Part shown: one piece after another, positions 50,400-58,244 of the stretch
How positions within the stretch are numbered: position 1 is the stretch's first letter
Layout of the letters: each line of letters begins with the position of its first letter
Source: Fimbriimonadaceae bacterium
GTDB taxonomy: Bacteria > Armatimonadota > Fimbriimonadia > Fimbriimonadales > Fimbriimonadaceae
Reading direction: 5' to 3'
NCBI GenBank assembly: GCA_019454125.1
Contig: CP075365.1
Location: forward strand, 1,730,218 to 1,794,217
Length of the DNA: 64,000 bases
Program-made: the position numbers and the translations under genes
The notes under the pieces: model-generated
The model's input: only the letters and a program-made list of their open reading frames with translations
What the model was told of the DNA's origin: nothing
Database searches by the model: none

Positions 50400-51296
50400 C
50401 TAGAGATTTTTATCGAGCCACGCCTTGTTTCGCTGGACCATGCTCTCGTGCCAATCGTGGCCCCAGTCGATTTCGGCCAGCTCCTTCTCGCCGGGGAGCG
50501 CGTCATAAACGGCGCGCACTTGCTCCGGTTTCACCGCAGGATCCTTGGCGCCGAGCGTGACGAGCGTGGGCACCTGGCACCGGGTGGCGTGGTTGACGGT
50601 GTCGAAGTAGGCCAGGGTATGGGCGACCACTTCCCTCCCCAGAGGCAAACTATCCCTGAAATCCGCTAACTCTTTGAGCGGGTAACGATGGACGCGTTGG
50701 TTCATCACCCATTTCATCGCGGAGAGGAACGGGAAGTCGGCCGCCACGGCTTTGACCTTGTGGCACCACGCGGCGAGCCAAATCGCGAGCCCGCCCCCCT
50801 GGCTTAGGCCCATCGCGCCGATCCGGCCCTCGTCCACCTCCGGCTGCGCTTCGAGGATCCGCACCGCGATCACGGCGTCTTGGAAGAGGCGCCGGAAAAC
50901 CCAGGTGGCAGGCGACTCGGCCCCTTCCGCAAAGTAACCCCTCGCCGGGGTGTAGCTCTCCTCGTGGAAGGCGCCTTCGCCGAAGAAGTTCAGCGAGATG
51001 CTCGTATAACCCTCCCGGGTACCGTACTCGTTTGGGGGCATGGACCAGCGGCCATAGGGCGGCAGCCAGATAAAGGCGGGCATGGCGTGGCCCCCGACGG
51101 GCGAGGCGAGCCAGCCGTGGCGGGTCGTTCCGCCATAACCCCGGAAGGTGAACGACTCGATCGTAAAACCCTTTCGCAAGTAGTCGTTCGAGCCCGAGCG
51201 GCGGAAGTCAAGCGGCTCCGCCAGCGCCTCGGCCACCGTGTCCTCCCAAAACGAGGAGAAGTCTTCGGGCGGGTATGGAGCGAACTCGTCCGTCAT
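50400..51296 (-). CDS. Acetyl xylan esterase-like alpha/beta hydrolase (CE7 type)
   Basis: A 298-residue cytoplasmic hydrolase. The N-terminus (FSSFWEDTVAEALAEPLDF) and the core (FRGYGGTTRHGWLASP, the nucleophile elbow GAMGLSQGGGLAIWLAAW, the Asp region TLGAKDPAVKPEQV and the His region DWGHDWHESM) match AXE1/Cah carbohydrate esterases, which deacetylate xylan or acetylated sugars. The start is the ATG at 51296, which overlaps the NIL gene stop by 4 bp (ATGA), so the two genes are coupled. Confidence 0.9.
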   Translation of the reverse strand: MTDEFAPYPPEDFSSFWEDTVAEALAEPLDFRRSGSNDYLRKGFTIESFTFRGYGGTTRHGWLASPVGGHAMPAFIWLPPYGRWSMPPNEYGTREGYTSISLNFFGEGAFHEESYTPARGYFAEGAESPATWVFRRLFQDAVIAVRILEAQPEVDEGRIGAMGLSQGGGLAIWLAAWCHKVKAVAADFPFLSAMKWVMNQRVHRYPLKELADFRDSLPLGREVVAHTLAYFDTVNHATRCQVPTLVTLGAKDPAVKPEQVRAVYDALPGEKELAEIDWGHDWHESMVQRNKAWLDKNL

Positions 51297-51532
51297 GCGC
51301 CGACAGACCGCTGGAGCGCGTCGACGTGCATGCCTGTGGTCATGAGCCACGCGGTCGCCCGCTGGATCTCCTCGACCGGCCCATCCAGCCGAACCTGCAC
51401 CCATCCATAGTCCGCATCGACGTTCGCCTTCAAGATGATCACCTTTACGTCGAATTCTCGACTGAGCCGCCAGAGCCACGGCTGGTCCACCTGATCGCCG
51501 CGCGCGGTTAAATTGACGTCAACTTCCGCCAT
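51293..51532 (-). CDS. Stand-alone NIL domain protein
   Basis: A 79-residue protein resembling the NIL ligand-binding domain found at the end of MetN-type ABC ATPases and on some ferredoxins: LTARGDQVDQPWLWRLSREFDVKVIILKANVD and GWVQVRLDGPVEEIQRATAWL. It contains no other domain. It overlaps the esterase gene by 4 bp, which suggests co-expression. A regulatory or binding role is possible but not shown by sequence. Confidence 0.75.
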   Translation of the reverse strand: MAEVDVNLTARGDQVDQPWLWRLSREFDVKVIILKANVDADYGWVQVRLDGPVEEIQRATAWLMTTGMHVDALQRSVGA

Positions 51533-51608
51533 TGAGGAGCCAGTGTACACCGCAAGATCGGGCCGGCTCTCAGGGCTCTTCGGCAATAAGGGGGATAGAC
51601 TTGGCCGC

Positions 51609-51872
51609 ATGGCTCTGTGTAAACATCTCGAGGCCCTTGTCAAGGTCAAGCTGCCCGACAAACTCGTGTGCGAAGAGTGCGTGCCGATGGGGGCACGTTG
51701 GGTGCACCTGCGCAGGTGCCAATCGTGCGGCATCACACTGTGTTGCGACTCCTCGCCGAACCGCCATATGAGTCGCCACGCGGCGGCGGAAGGCCACCCC
51801 GTGGCGTGCTCGGCGGAACCCGGCGAACGCTGGCTCTATTGCTACGTGGACCAGGCGTTCGCCGAGTATTGA
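51609..51872 (+). CDS. UBP-type zinc finger protein
   Basis: An 87-residue protein made almost wholly of a UBP-type zinc finger: C4-K-H, LVCEECVPMGARWVHLRRCQSCGITLCCDSSPNRHMSRHAAAEGHPV, with the expected Cys/His zinc ligands. In eukaryotes this domain binds ubiquitin C-termini; bacterial copies are small and of unknown function. The start is the ATG at 51609, since the finger begins three codons later. Confidence 0.85.
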   Translation: MALCKHLEALVKVKLPDKLVCEECVPMGARWVHLRRCQSCGITLCCDSSPNRHMSRHAAAEGHPVACSAEPGERWLYCYVDQAFAEY

Positions 51873-51878
51873 GGAGGG

Positions 51879-53546
51879 TCAGCTGCGGACCGTAACGGTC
51901 GTAGCCTTCGACCGGTCGCCGTTCTGGCGAAGCGCGGTGGCCTCGATCGTATAGGTCGTGTTCTGGCCCCGGACAGGGGTCGTCAACTCGATCGGCTCGC
52001 TCTCGAACGCACCGTTCTCGTTCGTCTGAACGGCGACGCTCGTCAGCACGCCTCTCAGCACCACGCCCCTTTCGACCTCGGTCTTATAGCTGATCTTGAG
52101 GACCACCGCCGAAGCCCCCGGAGCCCGGCCGCGAATGGTCAGCGGCGAGGTGACCTGGGCGTTGTTTTCCAAGCCATTCAGCACGGGGGCGCTGAACTGC
52201 TGGTTCGCCGCCTTGCCGACCTCATAGCTCGCCTGCATCGTGGTGGTCTGGTTGTTGGAGTTGGTGAGCGTTACGGTCGCGACTTCCCCGTTGATGTCGT
52301 CGTCGCCGCGGACGGTGTACTCCCCGCGGTACTTACCAGTCGAGATCTCACGCAGTGGGATCTCGCGGTCGTTCTTTTGCAGGTGGACGACGGCGGAAGA
52401 GCCGGCCCGGCCCACGACGTTGAACTGGATCACGTCACCCGGTTTGAGCGTGCGGATGCCGTTATGGGAGAACGACTCGATCATGCCGGCCGCTCCTGGC
52501 AAGGTCGTGAAGCTCCAAGTCGCGCGGTTGACATTGCCGGCCACGTCCCGGACCTGGACCTCGACCGTGTGGACGCCAGCCTTCATATCTGCCGCCGGCG
52601 TGTACGTCATCGAAGTCTCTGTGAGTTTTGCCTGGGCGGTGACGTCCACTCCGTCCACCATGACCTTCATTCCGCGGGTCGTGACGCCGCTTCCCGCTCC
52701 GTCGCTATAGGCGAGGCTGATGGTGGGTCGCAGGGTGCCGACTTGGGCGCCCTCGCCCGGGCTCATGCTGCTGTACGTGGGCCTGACGTTGTCAATGCGG
52801 ACAGAACCGCCTTGGGCGACGGCCCGGTCCGAGCCCCTGTTGAGAGTGGCGATAATACTCGCGTCTTCCAGGGTGAGCGGCTTGCTGTCCCCGCTGGGCA
52901 CGATGATCGTCCCCCGATAGACGCCGGAAGGCGACTCGGTGAGGGCGACATCGGTTTGGACGCCGACGAGCGTCGCGGTCACGTTTGCGCCCGGGCTGCC
53001 CCGCACGATGACTTCCAGGTTTCCGTTCGAAGTCAGCCACTGGCGCGTCGGGACTTCGACGTTCGTGATCCGGGCGAGGCCCGTTCCGGTGCCTCCACCC
53101 GTGCCACCGGTCCCCAGCCCTCCGCCAGTTCCGCTGGTGGTGATCGTGACCGTACGGGTGGATTCTTCCCAGCGGACTTGCGCCCCCAGCGCTTCGCTCA
53201 TGAACCTCAACGGCACCATGGTGGTGGCGTTGATGATCATCGGAGCCTGGTCAAGCTGCATGACTTTGTCGCCGACGGTGGCGAAATCGGAACCGATGCG
53301 GACCTTTATGGAAGTCCCGTTGCGCTCCGCCGTCGCCGTCTCGGTGCGGTCTTCCCAGCTCACTTTCGCGCCAAGCTTTTCAAGCACGCCCCGCAGCGGC
53401 ACGAGGATTCGACCGCGGACCATCTGGGGCTGCTCGGTCTTGAAGTAGACACGCTCACCGTCCACCTGGACAGTGATCGACTGGGCAGTCGCGCCAAGCG
53501 CGGCTGAAATTAGTGCCGTTCCTACGGTAATTCGCGTAAATTGCAT
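51879..53546 (-). CDS. Secreted stalk-domain protein with Ig-like repeats
   Basis: A 555-residue protein with a signal peptide (ending GATAQ), two stalk (copper amine oxidase N-terminal-like) units (ITVQVDGERVYF...RGRILVPLRGVLEKLGAKVSW and APMIINATTMVPLRFMSEALGAQVRW), a Gly/Thr linker (TSGTGGGLGTGGTGGGTGTG), then several Ig-like domains (NVRPTYSSMSPGEGAQVGTLRPT and others). These architectures are common in surface or S-layer-associated proteins. No catalytic site is visible. A 130-bp region upstream is shared with the divergent 53677 gene. Confidence 0.85.
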   Translation of the reverse strand: MQFTRITVGTALISAALGATAQSITVQVDGERVYFKTEQPQMVRGRILVPLRGVLEKLGAKVSWEDRTETATAERNGTSIKVRIGSDFATVGDKVMQLDQAPMIINATTMVPLRFMSEALGAQVRWEESTRTVTITTSGTGGGLGTGGTGGGTGTGLARITNVEVPTRQWLTSNGNLEVIVRGSPGANVTATLVGVQTDVALTESPSGVYRGTIIVPSGDSKPLTLEDASIIATLNRGSDRAVAQGGSVRIDNVRPTYSSMSPGEGAQVGTLRPTISLAYSDGAGSGVTTRGMKVMVDGVDVTAQAKLTETSMTYTPAADMKAGVHTVEVQVRDVAGNVNRATWSFTTLPGAAGMIESFSHNGIRTLKPGDVIQFNVVGRAGSSAVVHLQKNDREIPLREISTGKYRGEYTVRGDDDINGEVATVTLTNSNNQTTTMQASYEVGKAANQQFSAPVLNGLENNAQVTSPLTIRGRAPGASAVVLKISYKTEVERGVVLRGVLTSVAVQTNENGAFESEPIELTTPVRGQNTTYTIEATALRQNGDRSKATTVTVRS

Positions 53547-53676
53547 TCAACTTATTGACGAACTTCGACCTTTAGGACAAGCAATCATGTGGCCAAGCGG
53601 CCTAAGATTTGCGTAAAGAAATGGGCCCCCGGCCAGACTACGGGAACCTCGGCTGAGTTCCGATAACTAAGTCACC

Positions 53677-54153
53677 ATGCGTCGTTTTCGAACGTTCGCT
53701 CTCGCCGCGGGGATAGTCTTGGCCCTGGGCGCGACCGGTTTCAAGATGATCCAAGACCCCGGCTCCGTTGATCGGGCACAGCTCCGAGAGATGCTGGTCC
53801 AGCTTGGTTACGAAGTCAAAGACTTGAACCTGGAGGTCGGCAAGGAAAAGTACGTCGTGACCTTCACGCGGGACGGGCTCGATATCCCCGTCGGATTCGA
53901 GATCAGCCCCAGCAACTCCTATATCTGGCTGACCGTCAACCTTGGCAAGGCGCCCGAGGACGGTGCCAAAGGGCTCGAGCTCTTGCGCGAGAACGCCAAG
54001 CGACAGCCCACCCAGTTCTACATCACGGACGGAAAGCTCCTGATGGCGGGCCTGCCCGTCGAAAACCGTGCGATGACGAACGCCATCTTGCGCCAGCGGG
54101 CGGAAGCCATCTCCAGCACGGTCGGCGCCAGTCAATCGACTTGGAAACAATAG
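53677..54153 (+). CDS. Hypothetical secreted YbjN-like protein
   Basis: A 158-residue protein with an N-terminal signal or anchor (RTFALAAGIVLALGATGF). The body (LREMLVQLGYEVKDLNLEVGKEKYVVTF...NSYIWLTVNLGK...LLRENAKRQPTQFYI) resembles the YbjN / type III chaperone-like fold, with paired helices flanking a sheet. This is a weak fold-level impression. It is followed by the YCII-like gene 28 bp on. Confidence 0.6.
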   Translation: MRRFRTFALAAGIVLALGATGFKMIQDPGSVDRAQLREMLVQLGYEVKDLNLEVGKEKYVVTFTRDGLDIPVGFEISPSNSYIWLTVNLGKAPEDGAKGLELLRENAKRQPTQFYITDGKLLMAGLPVENRAMTNAILRQRAEAISSTVGASQSTWKQ

Positions 54154-54181
54154 CGGGGCCCTGGCAAGTATTATCTTGCCA

Positions 54182-54847
54182 ATGACGATCCTGGCCGCGT
54201 CGGTGTTGCTGTGGGTGATGGTCGCACCGACGCCCCAAAAATACACCTTCGGCTTTCTCGTCCGAGGGCAGAACCCGCCGAAGCTGGAAAAGGCGGAGGC
54301 GGAGCGGATGCAGGGCGAGCACTTGGGCAACTTCGGCCGCCTCAACGAGCTTGGCAAGCTGGTCACGGCAGGGCCGGTGCAGGATCCGACCCAATACCGG
54401 CGCGGGATCCTTGTCTTCGTCCCCGCCACGAACGAGGAACTGGCGGAGTGGCTGAAGCCGGACCCATACGTGCAGAACGGCGTCATGGAACTGGACAGCT
54501 TCTCGATCGAGACTGAGGCGGGCGCCCTCCATACCGAAGGGATCGAGCCGGACAAGATCGAGGAGTTTCGGCTCGTCTATTGCTTAGCGGGGCCGCACAC
54601 TCCGAACGAGAAGATCGAGGCCGCCCATAAGTCGTACCTTGCTGAGCACGGCCGGGGTTCTGGGCTGGCCTTCTGGGCGAAGGCCACCGAGACAGGCCCC
54701 ACGCGTGCCGTCGGGTTCTTTGTCACGAAGGACGATGCCGCGATCTACAAGTTCTTGGCTGCCGACCCCATAGTTCGGCAGGGCTGCTGGACCCCCGTCG
54801 TCGTTCCTCAGTGGCTCTCGCCGGGCATCTTAAAAGCGATCGACTGA
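54182..54847 (+). CDS. Tandem YCII-like domain protein
   Basis: A 221-residue protein with a short hydrophobic N-terminus (MTILAASVLLWVMVAP) and two ferredoxin-like halves, each starting with a strand such as YTFGFLVRGQNPPKLEKAEAERM, then EHLGNFGRLNELGKLVTAGPV and later LFFVTKDDAAIYKFLAADPIV. These resemble YCII-related domains. The ATG at 54182 is preferred to the TTG at 54176. Function unknown. Confidence 0.65.
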   Translation: MTILAASVLLWVMVAPTPQKYTFGFLVRGQNPPKLEKAEAERMQGEHLGNFGRLNELGKLVTAGPVQDPTQYRRGILVFVPATNEELAEWLKPDPYVQNGVMELDSFSIETEAGALHTEGIEPDKIEEFRLVYCLAGPHTPNEKIEAAHKSYLAEHGRGSGLAFWAKATETGPTRAVGFFVTKDDAAIYKFLAADPIVRQGCWTPVVVPQWLSPGILKAID

Positions 54848-54878
54848 CCTGACGGTTCCCTCGCTGTCAGCGGCCCAA

Positions 54879-54932
54879 CCTCACCCCGGTTCGCTTCGCT
54901 CACCGACCCTCTCCTTCGCTGGAGGAGAGGGT
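54879..54932 (-). repeat. Dispersed intergenic repeat, copy B
   Basis: Inverse copy of the element at 13337-13390; the 34-bp core (54879-54912) differs at one base. The hairpin part (ACCCTCTCC / GGAGAGGGT) lies inside the end of mqnC, and the core supplies the mqnC stop codon. Confidence 0.8.
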
Positions 54933-56042
54933 GTCCGGAAGGATCTCATACCGCGTGTTCCTGCGCCTCGGTACATAGCCCGCGTCGCGGATCAGGCGCT
55001 CGAACTCCTCGGCGTTCAGGATGAACTTGTTCCCCGCCGCGCTCACGACGTTCTCCTCGATCATCGTCGAGCCAAAGTCGTTCGCGCCGTAGCGAAGGCC
55101 GAGCTGGGCGATTTTGGGGCCCTGGGTGAGGATCGAGAGCTGCACGTTCGCGAAGTTGTCCAGGAAGATGCGCGAGACCGCCAGCGTTCGCAGGTAGTCG
55201 AACGCCGAGGCCTTGCGCTCGATCGGCAGGTTCGTGTCCTCCGGCTGGAAGCTCCAGGTGACGAAGGCGCGGAACGGCTCGCACTCGTCCTGCAGGTCGC
55301 GTATGCGGCCGAGGTGCTCGACCCGGTCCGCCAGGGTCTCGACGTGCCCGAACATCATGCTTGCGGTCGAGCGCATGCCGAGCGACGCGGCGGTGCGCAT
55401 GCACTCGAGCCACTCGTCGGTCGTGTCCTTGTAAGGCGCGATGATCTTGCGCACCCGGTCGACAAGGATCTCGCCACCGGCGCCGGGGATCGAGTGGTGC
55501 CCCACCGCCTTAAGCCTCTCGAGGGTCTGGCCCAAGGTGAGCTTGCTACGATTGGCGACATAAATCAGCTCCGCTGGGCTGAGCGCGTGGAGGATGACGT
55601 CCGGGAACCGCTCCTTTATCTTGGTGAAGATGCGCTCGAAATAGTCGATCTTGAGGTCGGGGTTCAGCCCGCCCTGGAAGAGGATCTCGACCCCGCCCTG
55701 CTCGACCGTGTCCTGCACCTTCGCCAAGATCTCATCGTCGCTCAGGGTGTAACCCTCCTCGTGCCCCGGCACCCGGTAGAAGGCGCAGAACTTGCACCGC
55801 ACCCAGCACACGTTCGTGTAGTTGAGGATCCGCCCGACGATGTAGGTCACCACCGGCTTCCGGTCTCCCTCGGAGGGAACCCAGACGGCGTGACGCATGC
55901 GGCAATGGTCCGCAAGCGCGGAAAGGTCGTTGAGGTCAGGGTGCTCGAAGAGCGCCAGCGCGTCCTCGGCATTGATCCGCTCGCCCGCGAACACCTTGTC
56001 CGCGATCAGGTCGATTCTCCGCTGGGCGATCGCTGTGGCCAT
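54900..56042 (-). CDS. mqnC: Cyclic dehypoxanthinyl futalosine synthase
   Basis: Radical SAM enzyme of the futalosine menaquinone route that cyclises dehypoxanthine futalosine. The 380-residue protein has the cluster motif CWVRCKFCAFYR (CX3CX2C), GGVEILFQGGLNPDLKI, LHALSPAEL, SIPGAGGEILVDRVR, SMMFGHVE and FQPEDTNL. The length matches the family (about 370). Its last residues (TLSSSEGEGR) are encoded by the dispersed repeat, which provides the stop. mqnD lies 6 kb downstream on the same strand, so the pathway genes are near but not contiguous. Confidence 0.93.
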   Translation of the reverse strand: MATAIAQRRIDLIADKVFAGERINAEDALALFEHPDLNDLSALADHCRMRHAVWVPSEGDRKPVVTYIVGRILNYTNVCWVRCKFCAFYRVPGHEEGYTLSDDEILAKVQDTVEQGGVEILFQGGLNPDLKIDYFERIFTKIKERFPDVILHALSPAELIYVANRSKLTLGQTLERLKAVGHHSIPGAGGEILVDRVRKIIAPYKDTTDEWLECMRTAASLGMRSTASMMFGHVETLADRVEHLGRIRDLQDECEPFRAFVTWSFQPEDTNLPIERKASAFDYLRTLAVSRIFLDNFANVQLSILTQGPKIAQLGLRYGANDFGSTMIEENVVSAAGNKFILNAEEFERLIRDAGYVPRRRNTRYEILPDTLSSSEGEGR

Positions 56043-56210
56043 TAACCCATTCTACGCGCCCCGCACCGGCCAGGATTCTGCATTGGGCCGAGACCTGGGG
56101 CCGACACGCCGGGTTGCCTGAGCCCTGCAGTCACCGATTCCAGCCCGAAGGCGGGGGTCCCGAAAGGGTCTTTGAAGCCCCGACAAAAGGTGACAGGTAC
56201 AGTCGGTGGC

Positions 56211-56999
56211 GTGAAGCTGTGCCGATTTGAGCTGCGCTCGCAACCTGGTCCGATCCGTTCCGGACTTGTATATGACAGCCGTTACTACGAGACGGACGGC
56301 GAGCGCGCGATCGGGATCCATGAGCCGGGCGCCGTGACCCTCTTACCTCCGATCGGGGTCGCACCGTCCCTGCGGCTCTTCGACGTCGCGTGGCAGGTCA
56401 ATGGCGGCTATTCCATCTCCTTCGACTACCTGAACCCATCGGCCTACGCGGGGCCGGCCGCGACGGTCGAGATGCCCGAGTCCACGACGGGCATGGACTT
56501 CGAAATCCGCGTCGCTGGCGTCGTCCACGAAGGTGGCCGTTCGATCACCCACGACGAGGCCCCGTCGTTTATCTTGGGCTACGGGATCCTCGTCAGCCTC
56601 TTCGACCCCGAGGCGGTGGAGACGGCAAGGGTCGAGAACCGGGCGACGACCCCGGCACGCGACCTCGGCGGCTTCTTCGGCCCGTTCTTAGTCACCCCGG
56701 ACGAACTCAGCGAATCCGTCATGGAGGGCGACCCCACCCGTTTCCGGTGGACGGTCGAGGCGCACGTCAACGGCGAGAACGTGATGGAAGACAGCGCCCA
56801 CGAAGACCACGTTTCTTTCTCCGACCTGATCCATGTCGCCAGCGCGACGACCGCGGTCAACCCGAGCGACCTTCTTGCCTGGCCCGCGATCCGCAAGCCC
56901 CGGCTGGATTCCACCGCGTTCGGACGGCTCTTGGCCCCGGAGGACGAAATCCGGGTCACGATTGAGCCTCTGGGAACCCTCGTCGGCCGCATCGGCTAG
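56211..56999 (+). CDS. Fumarylacetoacetate hydrolase-like protein
   Basis: A 262-residue protein with an FAH-like N-terminal strand (LCRFELRSQPGPIRSGLVYDSRYYETDG), MDFEIRVAGVV, ILGYGILVSLFDPEA, a loop ending DLGGFFGPFLVT and RFRWTVEAHVNGE, in the order seen in FAH family enzymes. The metal-site motifs are diverged, so activity is uncertain. GTG at 56211 is chosen as the start. The M16 peptidase gene follows 17 bp on, in the same direction. Confidence 0.75.
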   Translation: MKLCRFELRSQPGPIRSGLVYDSRYYETDGERAIGIHEPGAVTLLPPIGVAPSLRLFDVAWQVNGGYSISFDYLNPSAYAGPAATVEMPESTTGMDFEIRVAGVVHEGGRSITHDEAPSFILGYGILVSLFDPEAVETARVENRATTPARDLGGFFGPFLVTPDELSESVMEGDPTRFRWTVEAHVNGENVMEDSAHEDHVSFSDLIHVASATTAVNPSDLLAWPAIRKPRLDSTAFGRLLAPEDEIRVTIEPLGTLVGRIG

Positions 57000-57016
57000 T
57001 ATCGTCCAACGAGAGA

Positions 57017-58234
57017 ATGGTCAAGAGAACCTTATCGAACAACGTGCGCGTCCTGGTCGACCCTGTCGGCCATGTCGGCTCGGTCAGCATCGGCGTCTGG
57101 TGCCAGACAGGCAGCGTCCACGAGACTCCGCACGAGGCCGGAATCACCCATTTTATCGAGCACATGCTGTTCAAGGGCACCGAGCGCCGGACCGCGAAGC
57201 AGATCGCCGAAGAGATCGAGGGCCGGGGCGGCAACCTGAACGCCTTCACGGACAAGGAGGCGACCTGCTACTACTGCCGCGTCCTCGCCGAGGACGCCGA
57301 GGCGGCGATCGACGTCCTCTGCGACATGGTGACCGGCTCGCTTCTCGACCCGGAAGAGCTCGAGCGCGAGAAGGGCGTCGTCCAGGAAGAGATCAAGCGT
57401 GGCGAGGATGAGCCCGGAGACCACGTCCACGACCTCCACATCCAAGGGATTTGGCCGGAAAGCGTGCTGGGCAAGTCCGTCATCGGCACCCGCGACTCGG
57501 TCGCTTCGTTCAAAAGAGAGCACCTCGCCAGTTACATCGGCCGCCGCTACAAAGGCGGCAACGTGCTGGTCTCGGCAGCGGGCAACGTGGAGCCCGACCG
57601 GATCGTGAAGGCGGTCGAGGAGCGGTTGGCCGGCCTTGAGCCTTCTGAGGGCCGGGACAAGCCGGCCCGCCCTGCCCCCCATCCGGGAGAAAACCTCGTG
57701 GCAAAACCCGTCGAGCAAGTCCACTTCTGCATTGGTGGAGAGGGGGTCGGGATCGACGACGACGAACTCTTCCCTGCCGTCGTCTTAGACGGGCTCGTGG
57801 GTTCGGGGATGAGCAGCAGGCTCTTCCAAGAGGTCCGCGAGAAGCGGGGGCTGGCCTATGCGGTCGGGAGCTACAACCTGGTTTACAGTGCGGGGGGCGC
57901 CTTCACCGTCTATGGCGGAACTGGAAAGGCGACGTGGGACCAAGTCCGCGAGGTCATCCGCGCCGAGCTCGACAAGGTCATGGCCGAAGGCGCGGGCGAG
58001 GACGAACTCAAACGCGTGAAGAAGAACCTCACGGGGACTTTGGCGCTCTCCCTCGAAGGGATGAGCAGCCGCATGATCCGCATGGCCCGGAACGAGATCA
58101 ACTACGGCCGGGAAATCCCGCTCCAAGAGACCATGGACAAAATCAACGCCGTCACGAACGCCCAAGTCATCGAACTGGCCCGACGCATCCTGCCGGGCGA
58201 GAAATTACGGACGACTGCGATCGGCCCCTTCTGA
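57017..58234 (+). CDS. M16 family zinc peptidase
   Basis: A 405-residue processing-peptidase-like enzyme with the inverted zinc motif HFIEHMLFKGT (residues 45-49, HxxEH) and the downstream Glu in QEEIKRGEDEPGDHVHD, then the partner domain with SSRLFQEVREKRGLAYAVGSYN. Bacterial members cleave short or misfolded peptides. The start is the ATG at 57017. It is followed closely by the sensor kinase gene (10 bp), so these are likely one transcript. Confidence 0.95.
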   Translation: MVKRTLSNNVRVLVDPVGHVGSVSIGVWCQTGSVHETPHEAGITHFIEHMLFKGTERRTAKQIAEEIEGRGGNLNAFTDKEATCYYCRVLAEDAEAAIDVLCDMVTGSLLDPEELEREKGVVQEEIKRGEDEPGDHVHDLHIQGIWPESVLGKSVIGTRDSVASFKREHLASYIGRRYKGGNVLVSAAGNVEPDRIVKAVEERLAGLEPSEGRDKPARPAPHPGENLVAKPVEQVHFCIGGEGVGIDDDELFPAVVLDGLVGSGMSSRLFQEVREKRGLAYAVGSYNLVYSAGGAFTVYGGTGKATWDQVREVIRAELDKVMAEGAGEDELKRVKKNLTGTLALSLEGMSSRMIRMARNEINYGREIPLQETMDKINAVTNAQVIELARRILPGEKLRTTAIGPF

Positions 58235-58244
58235 GTCCAGTACC

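Noticed and set aside
52377-53507. Open frame of 376 codons on the plus strand
   Set aside because: It is antisense to the stalk-domain protein, which has a signal peptide and recognised domains.
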